The notes under the pieces were generated by a model that ran no database searches, was not told where the DNA came from, and saw only the letters and a list, made by a program, of their open reading frames with translations. A stretch of 64,000 bases of DNA from Cheilinus undulatus (lineage: Eukaryota; Chordata; Actinopteri; Labriformes; Labridae), in NCBI RefSeq assembly GCF_018320785.1, contig NC_054872.1, positions 39,296,551 through 39,360,550 of the forward strand. The letters run 5' to 3'. Shown one piece after another: positions 49,754 to 61,515 of this stretch. The translations under genes were made by a program, and so were the position numbers. The first letter of the stretch is position 1. Each line of letters opens with the position of its first letter.

Positions 49754-50238
49754 AACACCTGCTGCTGCAGACAAAAAACAGAGAGACGGGTTTGTCCATG
49801 ACCTCAACAACTGTACACCATTACTCCCCTGTTCTTCTTCAGCATGGGTACAGGAATAATCATACCACCTCCGGAGAGGAAGGGAAATTGAAACGAGAGT
49901 AAAAAACAATTAAAGAAGCATGTCCGCTCTATTAAAAATGCAATCCAAATGTTTAGGGTATTCTCCCTTCTTTCTTAATTTGTTTGTGAAGTAGCCAAAG
50001 AACAGCAGCACTGGCACTGCAGCGAACTTGGAACAAGGTAGGGGACGAGTTCAGTGCCAAAAACTAAAATGAACCCCCTGAAGCACAGCTGCTACAACAA
50101 AAAACACACAGAGAGGAAGCTCTGATAGGCGTGCAGGAACACAACCCTACCCAGCCTGCATGCATTCAATATATAACCCAGAACTCCCTGCAATGTTTAC
50201 CTTGAAGTTACAAAAAAGAAAGAGTGAGGTTCACTTAC

Positions 50239-50330
50239 CTCTCCAAAGTTGGAAGAAGAAAAACAGTCAAAGCCAGCGCTCTAGCACTCTTAATGTTCTT
50301 TAAAGGTTTTGGGTGCAGTGTGATCTAGAT
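50239..50330 (-). promoter_or_regulatory. Probable noncoding first exon and promoter-proximal region of the Ig gene
   Basis: On the minus strand the donor CTTTGGAGAG/GTAAGTGAAC at 50239/50238 is a near-consensus site, about 475 bp upstream of the signal-peptide exon's acceptor at 49765. The transcription start is not determined. The region upstream has T- and A-rich boxes (TGTTTTATTTTGG near 50350) but no clear TATA box. Confidence 0.5.
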
Positions 50331-51600
50331 TTATGGCCCAAAATAAAACAGTTTCTTCAAAGCGGTTGCCATTGCATTGCAAGAATAATCCAGTTACAGA
50401 TGACAGTTCCTCGATCTACAGCTGTCAGTGCTAACAACATCAAACAGCGAGTAAAGCAAAATGTTTCAGGACTTTCCTCGCCTCTCTCCGGCCTTTTTCT
50501 CTGCCTGTCAGGTCCAGTCAGTGTGAGTTAGCACTGTAGGCGTCACCTTGTGTTCATGCAGCTTCCTCCCCCCCTTTGACTCCCCCACCCCTGCTTTCCT
50601 GTACAGTAAATGCTTCTGTCTGCTTTTGTGTTTTTAAAATGAGTGTACTTTCCATTGTACAACCTTCCCCTCCTCATTCCCAGCATTTCCTGACCTGTGC
50701 CTTACACTTCAATCCCACAATGCAACATGTTCAATATGGGTTTTTCGCACCACTGTTGTTGCTGTTTGTAAACAGAGATAAATGCAGCAGTATTCTTCAG
50801 AAGGGAAGCCAGTGACAATGTTGAAACTCAGTCTTATGAAATAAGCTTTGTACTGCGGGCTTCTTATCCAGCACGTACACTGTTTGCCCTGCAGACACAA
50901 TAATACACTCTGTCTTCGCTTTGGATTGTAAAAGAGGGGGTAATACATGAATTACTCTATTCTTATTTTTGTTTTCAATAATTGTCTTGCATGCAACTGA
51001 GCGATACCTTCAAGGGGAATTCATACAAATTCATCTTTTTTTTGTCTCTGGCAAAGTTCTGCAGAAAAAACTAATATTAAAAGACAGAAAATAGGCTTCT
51101 CATTTAGTTTTGTGACTGACACAAACATTAGTGGTTTTACCATTTGGAAAGGTGTGTATGTACCTGGGGCCTTATTCTCAAAGGGGCCTCAAGATATAGT
51201 CATTTTAGTGATTAAGTGGAAGTTAAGTTTATGTGATATAGCACCTTTTACACGACAAGTCACTGAGTCCTTTACGAAAAAACAAAACAGTAATAACAAC
51301 ATCTGTGAGAGACCATGAAAGGTCATTTTGACTGCTGGACGAGAGACGCCATCTGTGTCCGAATGGAGGTGCTATTTCATAAACGAAAAAGAGAAAAATA
51401 TCAGAGGTCTAATCCGGGATTAAATTATGTATCATCCTGTTTGAGATGTACGCATGTGAATGGTGGCTCGTTTTAGCGTCATTAGCTTCAGTTAAAGCAA
51501 ACATAACTATGCTAGGTATGTTATTAAAGACACAAGTGTAGCTAAGTTGTAGTTTAGCAATGTGAGTTTTAGCACACATGGCTAAGCTTGCATAGCTACA
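50331..51600. other. Intergenic sequence upstream of the Ig gene
   Basis: Presumed promoter side of the minus-strand gene. I see no ORF with a domain and no bounded element. Confidence 0.45.
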
Positions 51601-51602
51601 TA

Positions 51603-51659
51603 GATAAGACAAGACAAGATATTCCTTTATTAATCCCACAAGGGGAAATTCCAAATTCC
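51603..51659 (+). repeat. LINE-tail-like fragment
   Basis: ATTCCTTTATTAATCCCACA then AGGGGAAATTCC is the sequence found at the ends of several fish LINE families. It abuts the 153-bp tandem repeat. Confidence 0.55.
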
Positions 51660-52095
51660 AGAAAACATAGCTATGTAGTTTATATAGCAGCTTTGTGAGC
51701 CTACCTTTAGCCACAGTACACAGCTACATTAGCTATCTATGTAGCTACGTCATCTACGTAGCTCATGCAGCTAACAGAGCTTCGTAGGTTATGTTTGCTG
51801 ACGTAGGTACATAGAAAATGTAGCTATGTAGTATATGTAGCTGCTTTGTGAGCCTGGCTTTAGCCACATTAGCTACATAGCTACATTAGCTATGTAGCTA
51901 CGTTATCTACTCAACTCATGAAGCTGACAGAGCTTCGTAGGTTATGTTTGCTAGCGTAGGTACATAGAAAATGTAGCTATGTAGTTCATGTAGCTGCTTT
52001 GTGAGTCTAGCTTTGGCCACATTAGCTACATTAGCTATGTAGCTATGTTAACTATATAGCTCATGCAGCTGACAGAGCTATGTAGGCCACATTTG
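51660..52095. repeat. 153-bp tandem repeat, about 2.8 copies
   Basis: Copies start at 51660, 51813 and 51966 (exact 153-bp spacing) with AGAAAAxxTAGCTATGTAG. Each contains GCTGCTTTGTGAGCCT, TTAGCTACAT and GAGCTTCGTAGG-like phrases. The unit is dense in the palindromic words TAGCTA and GTAGCTAC, so it can fold on itself. A related TAGCTA-rich stretch is at 21995-22075. Confidence 0.85.
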
Positions 52096-54780
52096 CTGTG
52101 TTAGTGTTTTCATTGATGATGAACTTTTCTTCTGTCAGCAGACTGTTTCCATGACTTTATCAAATGTTCTGTTATCAGGGATTGCGGGTCAGTTTGCAAA
52201 ATAGAATAAGATTTTTTAAAATAAATACAGATACTTCTTGGAAAGTCAGGGATCAGCAGCATTGTAACTTTAATTTCAGCAAATTTATATGTAATATAAA
52301 TTAAAAAAATTTAAAATGACTGATCTGGTTTTTCTTGTGTTAAAAGCTCCAGATGAAACTGCAGAGCATACGATAAAAGGAGAGGACTCCATAGTGCCAC
52401 AACCTCAAATGCATGATCAAATTCAGCAATGTTTTTTTAAGTGATAAAAATGTGAGCAGATTAATGACTTAATATGATGATCAGCCTGGTCAGCATCCAC
52501 TCCAAGCTTTTTTTCAGATTTATTTCCACAGAAGAAGAAAAGGACCCAATATGCTTGGCAACCTTGGAGGCAATACTGTCCGAGACAATAATAAGGACTT
52601 TCGTTTGTGAGTGAATCTGAAGGAAATGATCACAAATTTGTTTCATCAAGCTTAAAAGAAATCTACAGCTGAATTTCATCAGTGTAAAATTTATATGAAA
52701 TACCCTGAAATCTGCTAATAACATGGCCTAAGGAATGCATTTAGAAAGAATGTAAGAGGACCCAGGACAGGATTTTGAGGTACACCAAAGGACAGAGTAG
52801 AAGACTGACGGCCAGCTGACATGGAGAAGCACCAACCTGAAAGTCAGTTGGAGAATCAGTCAGTCAGGTGGGTGTCAGATAAGAGATATGCATTTTAACT
52901 TTAATGATTAAGATGTGTATTTTTGAATGGCACTAAGGGGCTAAGAGTGGAAGAACTGGCAGACAAATAGACCTCGAGTATCCTTGGGGAGGAGAATGTG
53001 CATGATGCATCTTCATATCAAGCACCTTATCAATAGGTAGCTCCCTACAGACATACTGAAACAGGAATTGGAAGGGAAAAATTGCATTTAATAAGTGAAA
53101 ATATAAGTTATTGCTGAAGAATGGATGCTGCATCAACAATAAGTGCATATGTTTAGATTTTTATAAGTTACACCCATAGCTGAGAGACAAGTTGAAGTAC
53201 TTAGATGTGGTGAGTTTGAGAGTTTTGATTCTCTTACAAGAGGTGAAGAGCAAGTACTGCTGGGTATTTGTGTCCATAATTATGATTGAGAATCAAGTAT
53301 TAAATGTAGGTCACTAGTATTGTTACCTGAAAGAAGATCCGTCAAATATTTTGCTCATTGGCTGTTATTTCTCTGACTAAAATAGTGAGGGCCCCCTCAT
53401 ATTAATCCTTGCCTGGGGCCTCAAAATTATCATCACAGCCCTTTAATGTAGATTTCATTTTCTGGCATTTCTGTCACTTTTAAATTAAAGATATGAACCT
53501 TAGATGACTGTACAATCTCTAGGAAAAAGCCTTCAAACAAACATGATTCTATAATATGATAGAAAGCTCCAGAAAAGCCTCTAAAAAGACCTTAAGGTGA
53601 GATTGTTTTGTCAACTGAACGCCTCTTTTAGCGCAGTGTAAGATAATGACATCTCTTATTCAGGGTTTAGCTCTGCAGCTTCGTACTATATGAAACACAT
53701 CCTGGGGCACAGATGTGACGAGTGATTTTAAACTGATTATAAATCCATTTGTATTTGCAGAGTGTTTATGAATAATCATGGGAAACACAGCTGTGGCTCC
53801 CACTGTGCTCTTTGTCTACAGACAAGTGCTGTTAGCGGGAATTAGCCAGTGGGTGGCACTAATACATCAGCTGAATAGTGTCAACATTTAGCTCTCACTT
53901 AAGGCTCAGCAGACAGCATAACAAGCTTCTGTTCATTTGAAACATCATTTATGCTGGGTTTTAGTTTATTTTAATCCACGTCAGTGCATAAGAGAGCAAA
54001 TCTTGAAGAGAAATACAATGTATTATGGAGTTAGACCTCAACCATCCATACAAACAGACCATGTTTGCACTGTTTCACTGACTGGAGGAATAAAATGACC
54101 TTCAGACACGAATGTCAAAACAAGAAAATCCCCATGCCAGTAAATTAAAACCATCTTATTCTTTTAAATGTGATGCATTCTTCACTGAACTGGTTTCTAT
54201 CAGCATGGCATTGAAGCTCAGTGTCACATCAATATAAATGTCATTGATCTAAAATCTCTTTCATATATAAAATAAAGCGAAAACAAGTGTAAATCAATCT
54301 CAGAAGTGGTTTCTGATGCTCTTTTAGCATGTCTTTGTACCATGTGCAATGTTGAATATCTAGTAAAACCTTTCTTTAGTATTTACTATTAACTTCTAAA
54401 AGTTCCAATCAGAAAGACACTTTTATCCAAGCAAAGTGTTGTTTTCCATCCTATAACCTACCATACTTTACCATTTCATTGACATTGCTATTGCCATATG
54501 TTATTTTTGTAGCTAGGTTATTTAAAGATAATCCCTCTACCAAAATACAATGTTAAGAAGTCTTATCTTAAAGTGATGTTAAAAGTACTTAAAGCTTTTA
54601 CTTAAGGTAAAGATGTCCTAGCATTATAGAAAAGATATTTCATAACAAATGATGCTACAGCATTTGAAACATTAATAAAAAGTAGAAATAGCTTATGATA
54701 AACAAAGTAGCGTGGTATCAAAGTTAAAGTACACTAAAATGAATGTAAATTACTGATATTTTTGCACACATCAGTTTAGG
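52096..54780. other. Intergenic sequence with retroelement debris
   Basis: 52620-52960 (TTTCATCAGTGTAAAATTTA, GGATTTTGAGGTACACCAAA) resembles a non-coding part of a common fish retroelement. 53385-53445 has a hAT-type end (GAGGGCCCCCTCATATTAA). The remainder to 54780 is A+T-rich and unassigned. Confidence 0.4.
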
Positions 54781-54799
54781 ATTCTGGATGTCTGAGGGG

Positions 54800-56260
54800 C
54801 AGGGGATGACACCCAGAGAAAACTTAATAATGTATTACCTGATGGGAGGGTCCCATGGAGGGTCCTTTATCTGTGAACTGTATGATCACAGTATTTTGAC
54901 CACTGCAAGGAGACATCAAGTTTTTTGTCTAACAGGAAGGCACCCAGAAGTCCACTTTGCAGCTTTTTTGTCTCCTAAAGGGCCATCTTGGAGTTTTTTT
55001 CTTGTGGATTGCCCACTGGGAAGGGGTCACTCAGAGCACTTTATTATGTTTTGTTAACTAAAAGGGCATCTTGGAGGGGTTATTTGTCAGAAGTCATCCA
55101 CCCCTACCAGACACCCGCCCCCCTCTTAGATCTAACACACTGTATCTCTCTGTCCCACTCACCTACAGACTCGGGTTGATAGAGCTTTTCAAGCCATTGC
55201 CCCAAAAATCTGCAAAATCTGTAAATGACTTTAAAAGTCAGTTAAAGTCTCACCTATTAACAGGCCTTTGGTCAATTAATTTTTCTTTAATGTCGAGGGT
55301 TTATATTGTGTGTTTCTAATGATGTTACTCATCTTTTCATACTGCACTATTGTTGTTATGACTATTGCAGACATATGATGATTTCATAATCATCACTTTT
55401 ATTCTCTGTACTGTTCGTCTGTGTAAAGCTCTTTGAGACTGCTGTCTGTGAGAAGTGCTTTACAAATAAACTTTTCTTACTTACATTTTGTGAACTGGGA
55501 GGTTACCTAAGAGGCACTTTATCCAGTACTGCACCCTAAGATGGCTTCTTTGAGGGCACTTTTTCATGTTTTCTTCTATAAAAGGTCATCCAAGATGAGC
55601 ATTTTGTCCACTGAAATGTTAATTCAAACACACTCCATTGTGTATTATCCACAAGGAGGGCCCTGTATCATGTTTTGTTCAACTGGGGGGCACCCTAGTG
55701 GGAAATTCATTATGTTGTCCACTGGCAAGGCACCCAAAAGGGCATTTTACTACATTTTCTACACTGAAATGTTACCTTGGATACACTTTATTGTGTAATA
55801 ACCACTTGTAGGGCACTTTATCATACTTTATTCACTGGGAGGTACCCAAAAGAGCACTTTATTACACTTTCTCTTCTAAAATGTTAACAAGGACACACTT
55901 AAATGTGTGTTACCCACTGGGAGAGCACCATGGAGGGCACTTTATCATGTCTCTGTTCACTGGGAGGATATCCTGGAAGGCACTTCATCATGTTTTCTTC
56001 AATGACAGGGCATCCAAGAGGGTACTTTGGTGTATTCCCCACATGGAGGGAGATAGAACTGAGATGGAACCCAAGACAACACTTTAAACATTTCTTTTAC
56101 AAGAACGGCACCCTAGAGGGCACTTCATCATGTTTTGTTCACTGGAAGGGTACCAAATCAAGTATTGCCCACAGGGAGGGCGCTTTATCAGTGTGACACC
56201 TTTGGATAGGGCACCCCAGAGGACACTTTCTTATGTTTTCATTCCATGGGGGACAACCAA
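54800..56260. repeat. Degenerate tandem repeat field, GGGCACTTTATCATG type
   Basis: Repeated phrases near GGGCACTTTATCATGTTTTG and TTCACTGGGAGGGCACCC, period roughly 45-55 bp, strongly diverged (clear copies near 55810, 55936, 55978 and 56115). A LINE 3' fragment at about 55085-55485 is inserted. The moderately long plus-strand frames (55541-55798, 55881-56087, 55903-56196) are translations of the repeat, not genes. Confidence 0.75.
55085..55485 (+). mobile_element. LINE 3'-end fragment inside the tandem repeat field
   Basis: The frame at 55140-55270 encodes the usual LINE end-of-ORF2 stretch (SVNDFKSQLKSHLLTGL), followed by the tail TGTGTAAAGCTCTTTGAGAC, GTGCTTTACAAATAAACTTT. The 5' part is truncated, as is common for LINE copies. 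Confidence 0.75.
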
Positions 56261-56784
56261 AACAGTCACATGAGAATGCCCCCTATTGTACATTGGGGCA
56301 CCTGAGGTGATCACCCTCCACCTGTCCCAAGATATTATGAGTGGAGAACCTGAATTTAAAACCTGCAAAAATAAATGCAGTCTTATTTGAAAAATGTGTA
56401 AATTATGAAACATACAGTAGGTATTGGGGGCGCATGTTTCACCAGGGGTGATAAAGTATACTCAATATATATGTTATAATATATGTATATGTGTTGTAGC
56501 TGGTCTAGATGGAGCTAGATAAATTGTAAAGTAGGTTAATAACATAATATATTACAAGTCCCTCAAAAGTAAGCCATTTTGCATGCTAAATCTCAATCTG
56601 AATAGCTGTAGTCTCAGCTCAAATAATAATATAGGCAATAATGTACAGCAATAATAATAAAAAAATACAAAAAAAAAAAAATACAAAAAAATAATATCTA
56701 GCTCTCAAAATCTATCTGATATATAAACAAATCTACGTCATCACGTCCCACCACCTGGTCGTTTCAGCCTCTCTCAATTTCAGT

Positions 56785-57192
56785 GTTGCGGATAAAAGGA
56801 TGCGGGCTCTTTAAGAAACAGGTGTGTCCTTCACAGGTAATAGTGGAGAAACAGGAAGTTGATCCATTAGTCAACAAACACGAACCCAGATGGAGGAATA
56901 TTTCAACGCAAAATGAACATGAGGGCTGGAGGAAAATATTTCGGTGAGTTTCATACGGCTGACGCCTCTTATATGCGTCTGTTTTGTCTGCTATAATCTC
57001 GTTAGCACAGTCGTGTGCTGATAGCTAGCCTCTGTAAAGCCGTTGTTTGCCAAACTCCAGTAAAATGAAAATTCTGGTTTTAAACGATGTTACAAGAGTC
57101 TTTCTCGTCACTAAAAGGTTTAATTTCTCCCCAGACTGGCCTGACTGACGACATGAGACACCCTCTGCTCCTTATCAGCCTCTTTCTGGCAG
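56785..57192 (+). promoter_or_regulatory. Promoter and first exons of a plus-strand gene
   Basis: A TATA-like GGATAAAAGG lies at about 56788. An ETS-type CAGGAAGT core lies at about 56850. A first exon then ends at donor GTGAGT (56942), and a second exon begins at 57135 after TTTCTCCCCAG. Two short upstream ORFs occur in the leader (starting about 56890 and 56912). Transcription start and factor binding are inferred. Confidence 0.55.
57153..57192 (+). CDS. Signal-peptide exon of an unidentified secreted or membrane protein
   Basis: ATG at 57153 begins MRHPLLLISLFLA plus one base (phase 1), then donor GTAAAA at 57193. A leader exon with a phase-1 end is typical of Ig-superfamily and other receptor genes. 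The acceptor before it (TAATTTCTCCCCAG) is good. I found no convincing following exon up to 64000, so the gene probably continues to the right beyond a long intron. Its product is unknown. Confidence 0.65.
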
Positions 57193-60100
57193 GTAAAAAC
57201 AATTTGCACTGTCAGTTTCTTTCCTCCTGTTTCGACAGCTGCGTTCAAACAGTTCAAACAAAAGCAGAGTTTCAGTAGAGTCTGTACTGTGGGAAATAAA
57301 ACAGGTCAGGGAAGAGGAGCCGCGGTATGCCAAGCACGTTTATAAAACAATTGCATTTCAAGCAGATAGCTCGTCTTAGCGGCTCTAAAACCTGCGAGGC
57401 TGCATTCCCGTCTGTGCTCTGACTGCTGAGTGAGGTGCTGCCTTCACGGACTCCTCCCTGGCTCCGACAAGTGAGCTCTGCGGCTGACGCAGAATGATGG
57501 GGAGCGGCTGTTGATTGTCTTTATTTGACTGGTTGCCATTTGGTGTTTAGCTTATGGGGATGGGTATTTGAATGCAGTATTGCTAGGAAAGGGTGTTAGT
57601 CATGCATTTACAAAAGGCTTATTATTGAAGTCGATACTTGGCTAATAGTTATGAAAATATGACTTAGCACAATAGTTGTAAGTATTTAGCAGTGTCAGCC
57701 CGCTTTGTGTATCTGATACAACAAAATAAAAATGGCATAACCTAAGTAAGCAAAAGAATCTTACTGTAGATGTTTAAACTTTTAAAACTTAAATGGTTCA
57801 AATAAATATAAAATAGAAAGAAAAATTACATTACCTTTATTCTAATTTCTTCTTTTTTCCTTACGTATTAGCACCAATTAGCTGAACCTCTGCTGAATTA
57901 GATCAGTTACTTTGAAGGGGATGAATATATATGCAGTCACTTATTTTACATTACATATTTTTTATCTAATTGACATTACTTTGTATTGTTTTGTCAAGAA
58001 AGCCAAATTATATTGATCCTAACTGATTAAGAAAATCAATAAAGGATAAAACATCCATGGGGGTTAATATATTTTATAGGCACTAAATATTTATATATAG
58101 GCGTTAAAAAATAACCTAACGTCATGTGATTTGTAGCCTTTTTCTACTCCAGGTGATTTGAACGTTATCTCGTCCTTTCTTTAATGAAGTTACATTAATA
58201 CTCCAAAAATACTGTACACTAGGCTACAGGGGTAAAAATAACGACTGTATCTGGAATCACTGAAAAATTTGGCTGGTGACCCACCCCCCTCCCTCTTGTT
58301 TTTTTTTAGACTATTATTTTAATGAGCTAGAGATGACACAAAATCCATCTTGGTACATGAAGACAATGTTGGCATGACTCACAGCTCACAGCCAACACAG
58401 CTTGCACCAAGGTGTTATTTGCTTAAACTTCTATTTAAGCCTCCTGAAAATAGGTATGCATTGGTTGGCAGTGGCTCAGAAAAAATAGCTTTAAACAGTT
58501 GCATTACTTAATCAGGGTATGTCTGCTTTGCATAACTAACTACCCTGTTATAGAATGGGGTAGTTAATAACCCCATTGTTGATTAGAGAAATCTTCCAAT
58601 AATATATTTATATAACACATACACCACAGTATGGAAATTGGCACAAAACACTCGGTCTGAATATAAGTCTGATGGTCTTCTATGATTTTATTCTTCTCAT
58701 AAGTATTGTGAGGAAGCCAGGCCTCATTTATATTTTTCCTCTGTGCTGCAGACATCCATCATTCAAAATATCTTCGGCATGAGCAAACATAAAAAGCCAC
58801 AATGTGGATACTTCCATTTCACTGAAAGTCATTCTGCTGTAAACACTCCAAAGAAAATTTAAACAACTTGTATTATTCTGCAGATATAAAATGCAGACAA
58901 ATTTGCTTAAAACTATTTCCAGTAATTTTAAATTAGCATTCAATATCGATTTCTTGGAAAGACTTCAGGCTATTCAAACTTTGGTTTTAAACTCTTCATC
59001 TTTTACAAACAAGTAACTTCATTATTCTACTGGGGTGAAAATGGCATCCCATTGTAAGAGTGCATCAGATCTTATGGGTGATGAAAAGTTGATTAGAAAT
59101 ACTTGCTAGCTTTAATAATAATAATAATTCTTCTTTTAAATCCAAACCAGACTCTATATGCACCCTGGTTCACCGTAATACTTGAAGGACTTCCAGTCAG
59201 TAAAGCATGCACATATGAATTATTTGCATAAAATCTATTTAGGGAGACACCGATGCATCAGTTCAGCAGTAGTGTGAGCTGATATGTCCTGTTTAGAGAT
59301 AGCGGAACATATGCAAATAAATGTGACTCATACAGATGTTAGTTACAGATGTGTTTGGCATGTTACATTAATTTAGAGGGTGCAAGTCAGTGTACATAGT
59401 TGCTGATTCAGAGAAGATGCAGCAGAAGTCACCCACTGGACAGATTGGTTTGCTCTTATTTAAGGGTGAAAATTTTTGGTAAAACTATTTTTTCTGCAAT
59501 ATTGTGATTTAATATTCAATTATTTTTCAAGTTCCTCATCTTATTTGTTTCTTTACAAACAAGCAACAAATATTTCTGTCTCATAACAAACACCATATGG
59601 AGTAGATCAAGCTAAAGCCGGACGATTTTGAAATATCTAACTGGAATTATTTTGACTCTTTGCAAATTCTATAGGAAGTGTTGTACTGAAGGGAATGAAT
59701 GGAATGTCTTTTTCATTTTTAATAAGACAAACATTTACAAAAACAGGAAGTAGTTTTTTTCTTGCAAATTTTTTTAGAGTAAGACTCTTAAATGTTTGCA
59801 TGATATATGGAGTGTAAAATCCCTGCCTCAATGAATATATTAAACTAGAATTTTGAATCAAATGTTAAAAATATTGCAGTAGGATATAATGCAATTTAAT
59901 ATAACTTAGAGAAAAACAACTGTCCAGCCTACTTTACTCATGGAAAAATGTGGAGACAAATGTAAAAATGTGCAAGACTTACCTTCAAATTCCACATAGC
60001 TGATATAAGCAGCATTCAGTGTGCACCACAGTTTTGCTCTCATCCACTGGGTCTGTTTGTGGAATAGAGCTCGGCTTAGTTTAGCATAGAGTAGATAGGT

Positions 60101-61080
60101 CGCAAGATTCAAAATTCACGTGGTAATAAATAGAAAATAATACAAAGAACATAATCCTTTTAGGGGTTGATTTGCTGTTTATTTGCTTCCTGTTTTGAAA
60201 AACTGTTGATTTAGTAATTAGATAAACTGTCATCAGTCTGAACCTGGTGTTTTATTTTGAAAGTGACTAGATGCTCTGTGTGTTTCCATGTCTGTCCTTC
60301 TGTTCGGGTCAATCTGTGCAGATGCACAGAGCACTGACCCAGCTATGTGACCGCATCACTTACTATGAAAACCCAAAGACTGACTGGAAAGAGAGCGTGT
60401 CGCTCCAGAGCGTAGGGTGCTGATGAACTATGTTGGACAATAGGCTTTACACTCTCTTCAGAAAGATCAGCAACATGCAGACATTCAGAGAAGGATTACA
60501 AACAGTTTAAATACAAAAAGGCTCATAGCTCATTATGAAAACAAACATGAAGAATTGGTATCCCTAGTACCTCTGATTTTAAGATTTATTGTATCTCTGC
60601 TTACATTATGTTTGGTTCTAAACATTTAGTGTATCCATTACTTTTGAAATCAATTTTCGCATCCAACATCACGGTTTCTCTCTCTTACCTGGCATAACAG
60701 ATTGTTGGATGCATAAAATGGAAAAGATCCAGCAGTAAAGATCTACTTTAGCAAGATGAGTCGGGGAAATAAATCTCAGGAGTGAAGAAAATGTTTAATT
60801 TGTCCTTTACATAAGCGTTATTTATTGTTGTTGCTCATGCATGAAAGATCTGCTTATCCAGCACTCTTCCATATAATTTAATATTTATTTGCCTTCTGTT
60901 TCCAATTGACATAAAAAATATTGATCCAACTGTTCTTAAAGCTGTTTGAGGTTTATGTTCTACACCTGTGCAGAGGAGGCCTCTTGCAGACATCCTTGTG
61001 TTTAATTCCCAGACAGATTAAACAATATAGCAATATACAAAATAGCAACATATCAGTCCTATTTGGAGGGCATCTGTACC
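57193..61080 (+). other. Presumed first intron of the plus-strand gene
   Basis: A+T-rich with no confident exon. It contains a Tc1 terminus near 57930-58087 and a short exon-like frame at 60322-60423, both described elsewhere. The rest holds nothing I can name. Confidence 0.45.
57930..58087 (+). mobile_element. Tc1 right-terminus relic
   Basis: AATCAATAAAGGATAAAACA, then CATCCATGGGGGTTAATATA and TTTTATAGGCACT, match the right ends of the elements at 47740-49136 and 25625-26800. No transposase is attached. Confidence 0.7.
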
Positions 61081-61109
61081 AGGGGTGGTGGTTTACTTAG
61101 TGAAGGCAT

Positions 61110-61515
61110 ATTTCCGACATATTAGGGTGTGTAATAGAACGTACAGGTTTGCAGGGACTGGAAACATGCATAATGGCAGGGTTCCCCACTGGCATTTACA
61201 ATGGTGAAGGAAGTCATTGTTAGTGCTTCTGAATGGGTGATAGGTGGGAAGAGACAGCAGGGTGGGATGGGCTTCCCACATTCCAGGGCTTACATGGATG
61301 ACATGACACTGGTGACCACAACAGTACCTTGTACAAGAAGGCTACTAGAGAGGCTCAATAACAATCTTGAGTGGGCGGGTATAAAGATCAAGCCTAGTAA
61401 GTCCACCTCACATATCATGTTGTGTTTTTGGAGCTCTTGTATTGCAGGTAAACAGCACCTGAAGGCATCGATACTCGCTGCGTCACTCGTGGGTGTTACT
61501 CACTCTGAGTCATGA
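61110..61515 (+). pseudogene. Retroelement reverse-transcriptase fragment with YMDD box
   Basis: The frame from 61201 encodes RAYMDDMTLVTTTVPCTRRL and WAGIKIKPSKSTS. Y-M-D-D is the catalytic core of reverse transcriptases, and PLAFTM-like sequence precedes it in another frame (GVPHWHLQW shift near 61180). The copy is truncated at both ends and frame-shifted. By its wording it is a non-LTR type known in fish and invertebrate genomes; the family is uncertain. Confidence 0.75.

Noticed and set aside
55541..56196. Three forward ORFs of 68-97 residues suggesting a small gene
   Set aside because: They translate successive units of a degenerate tandem repeat and share the same repeated phrases.
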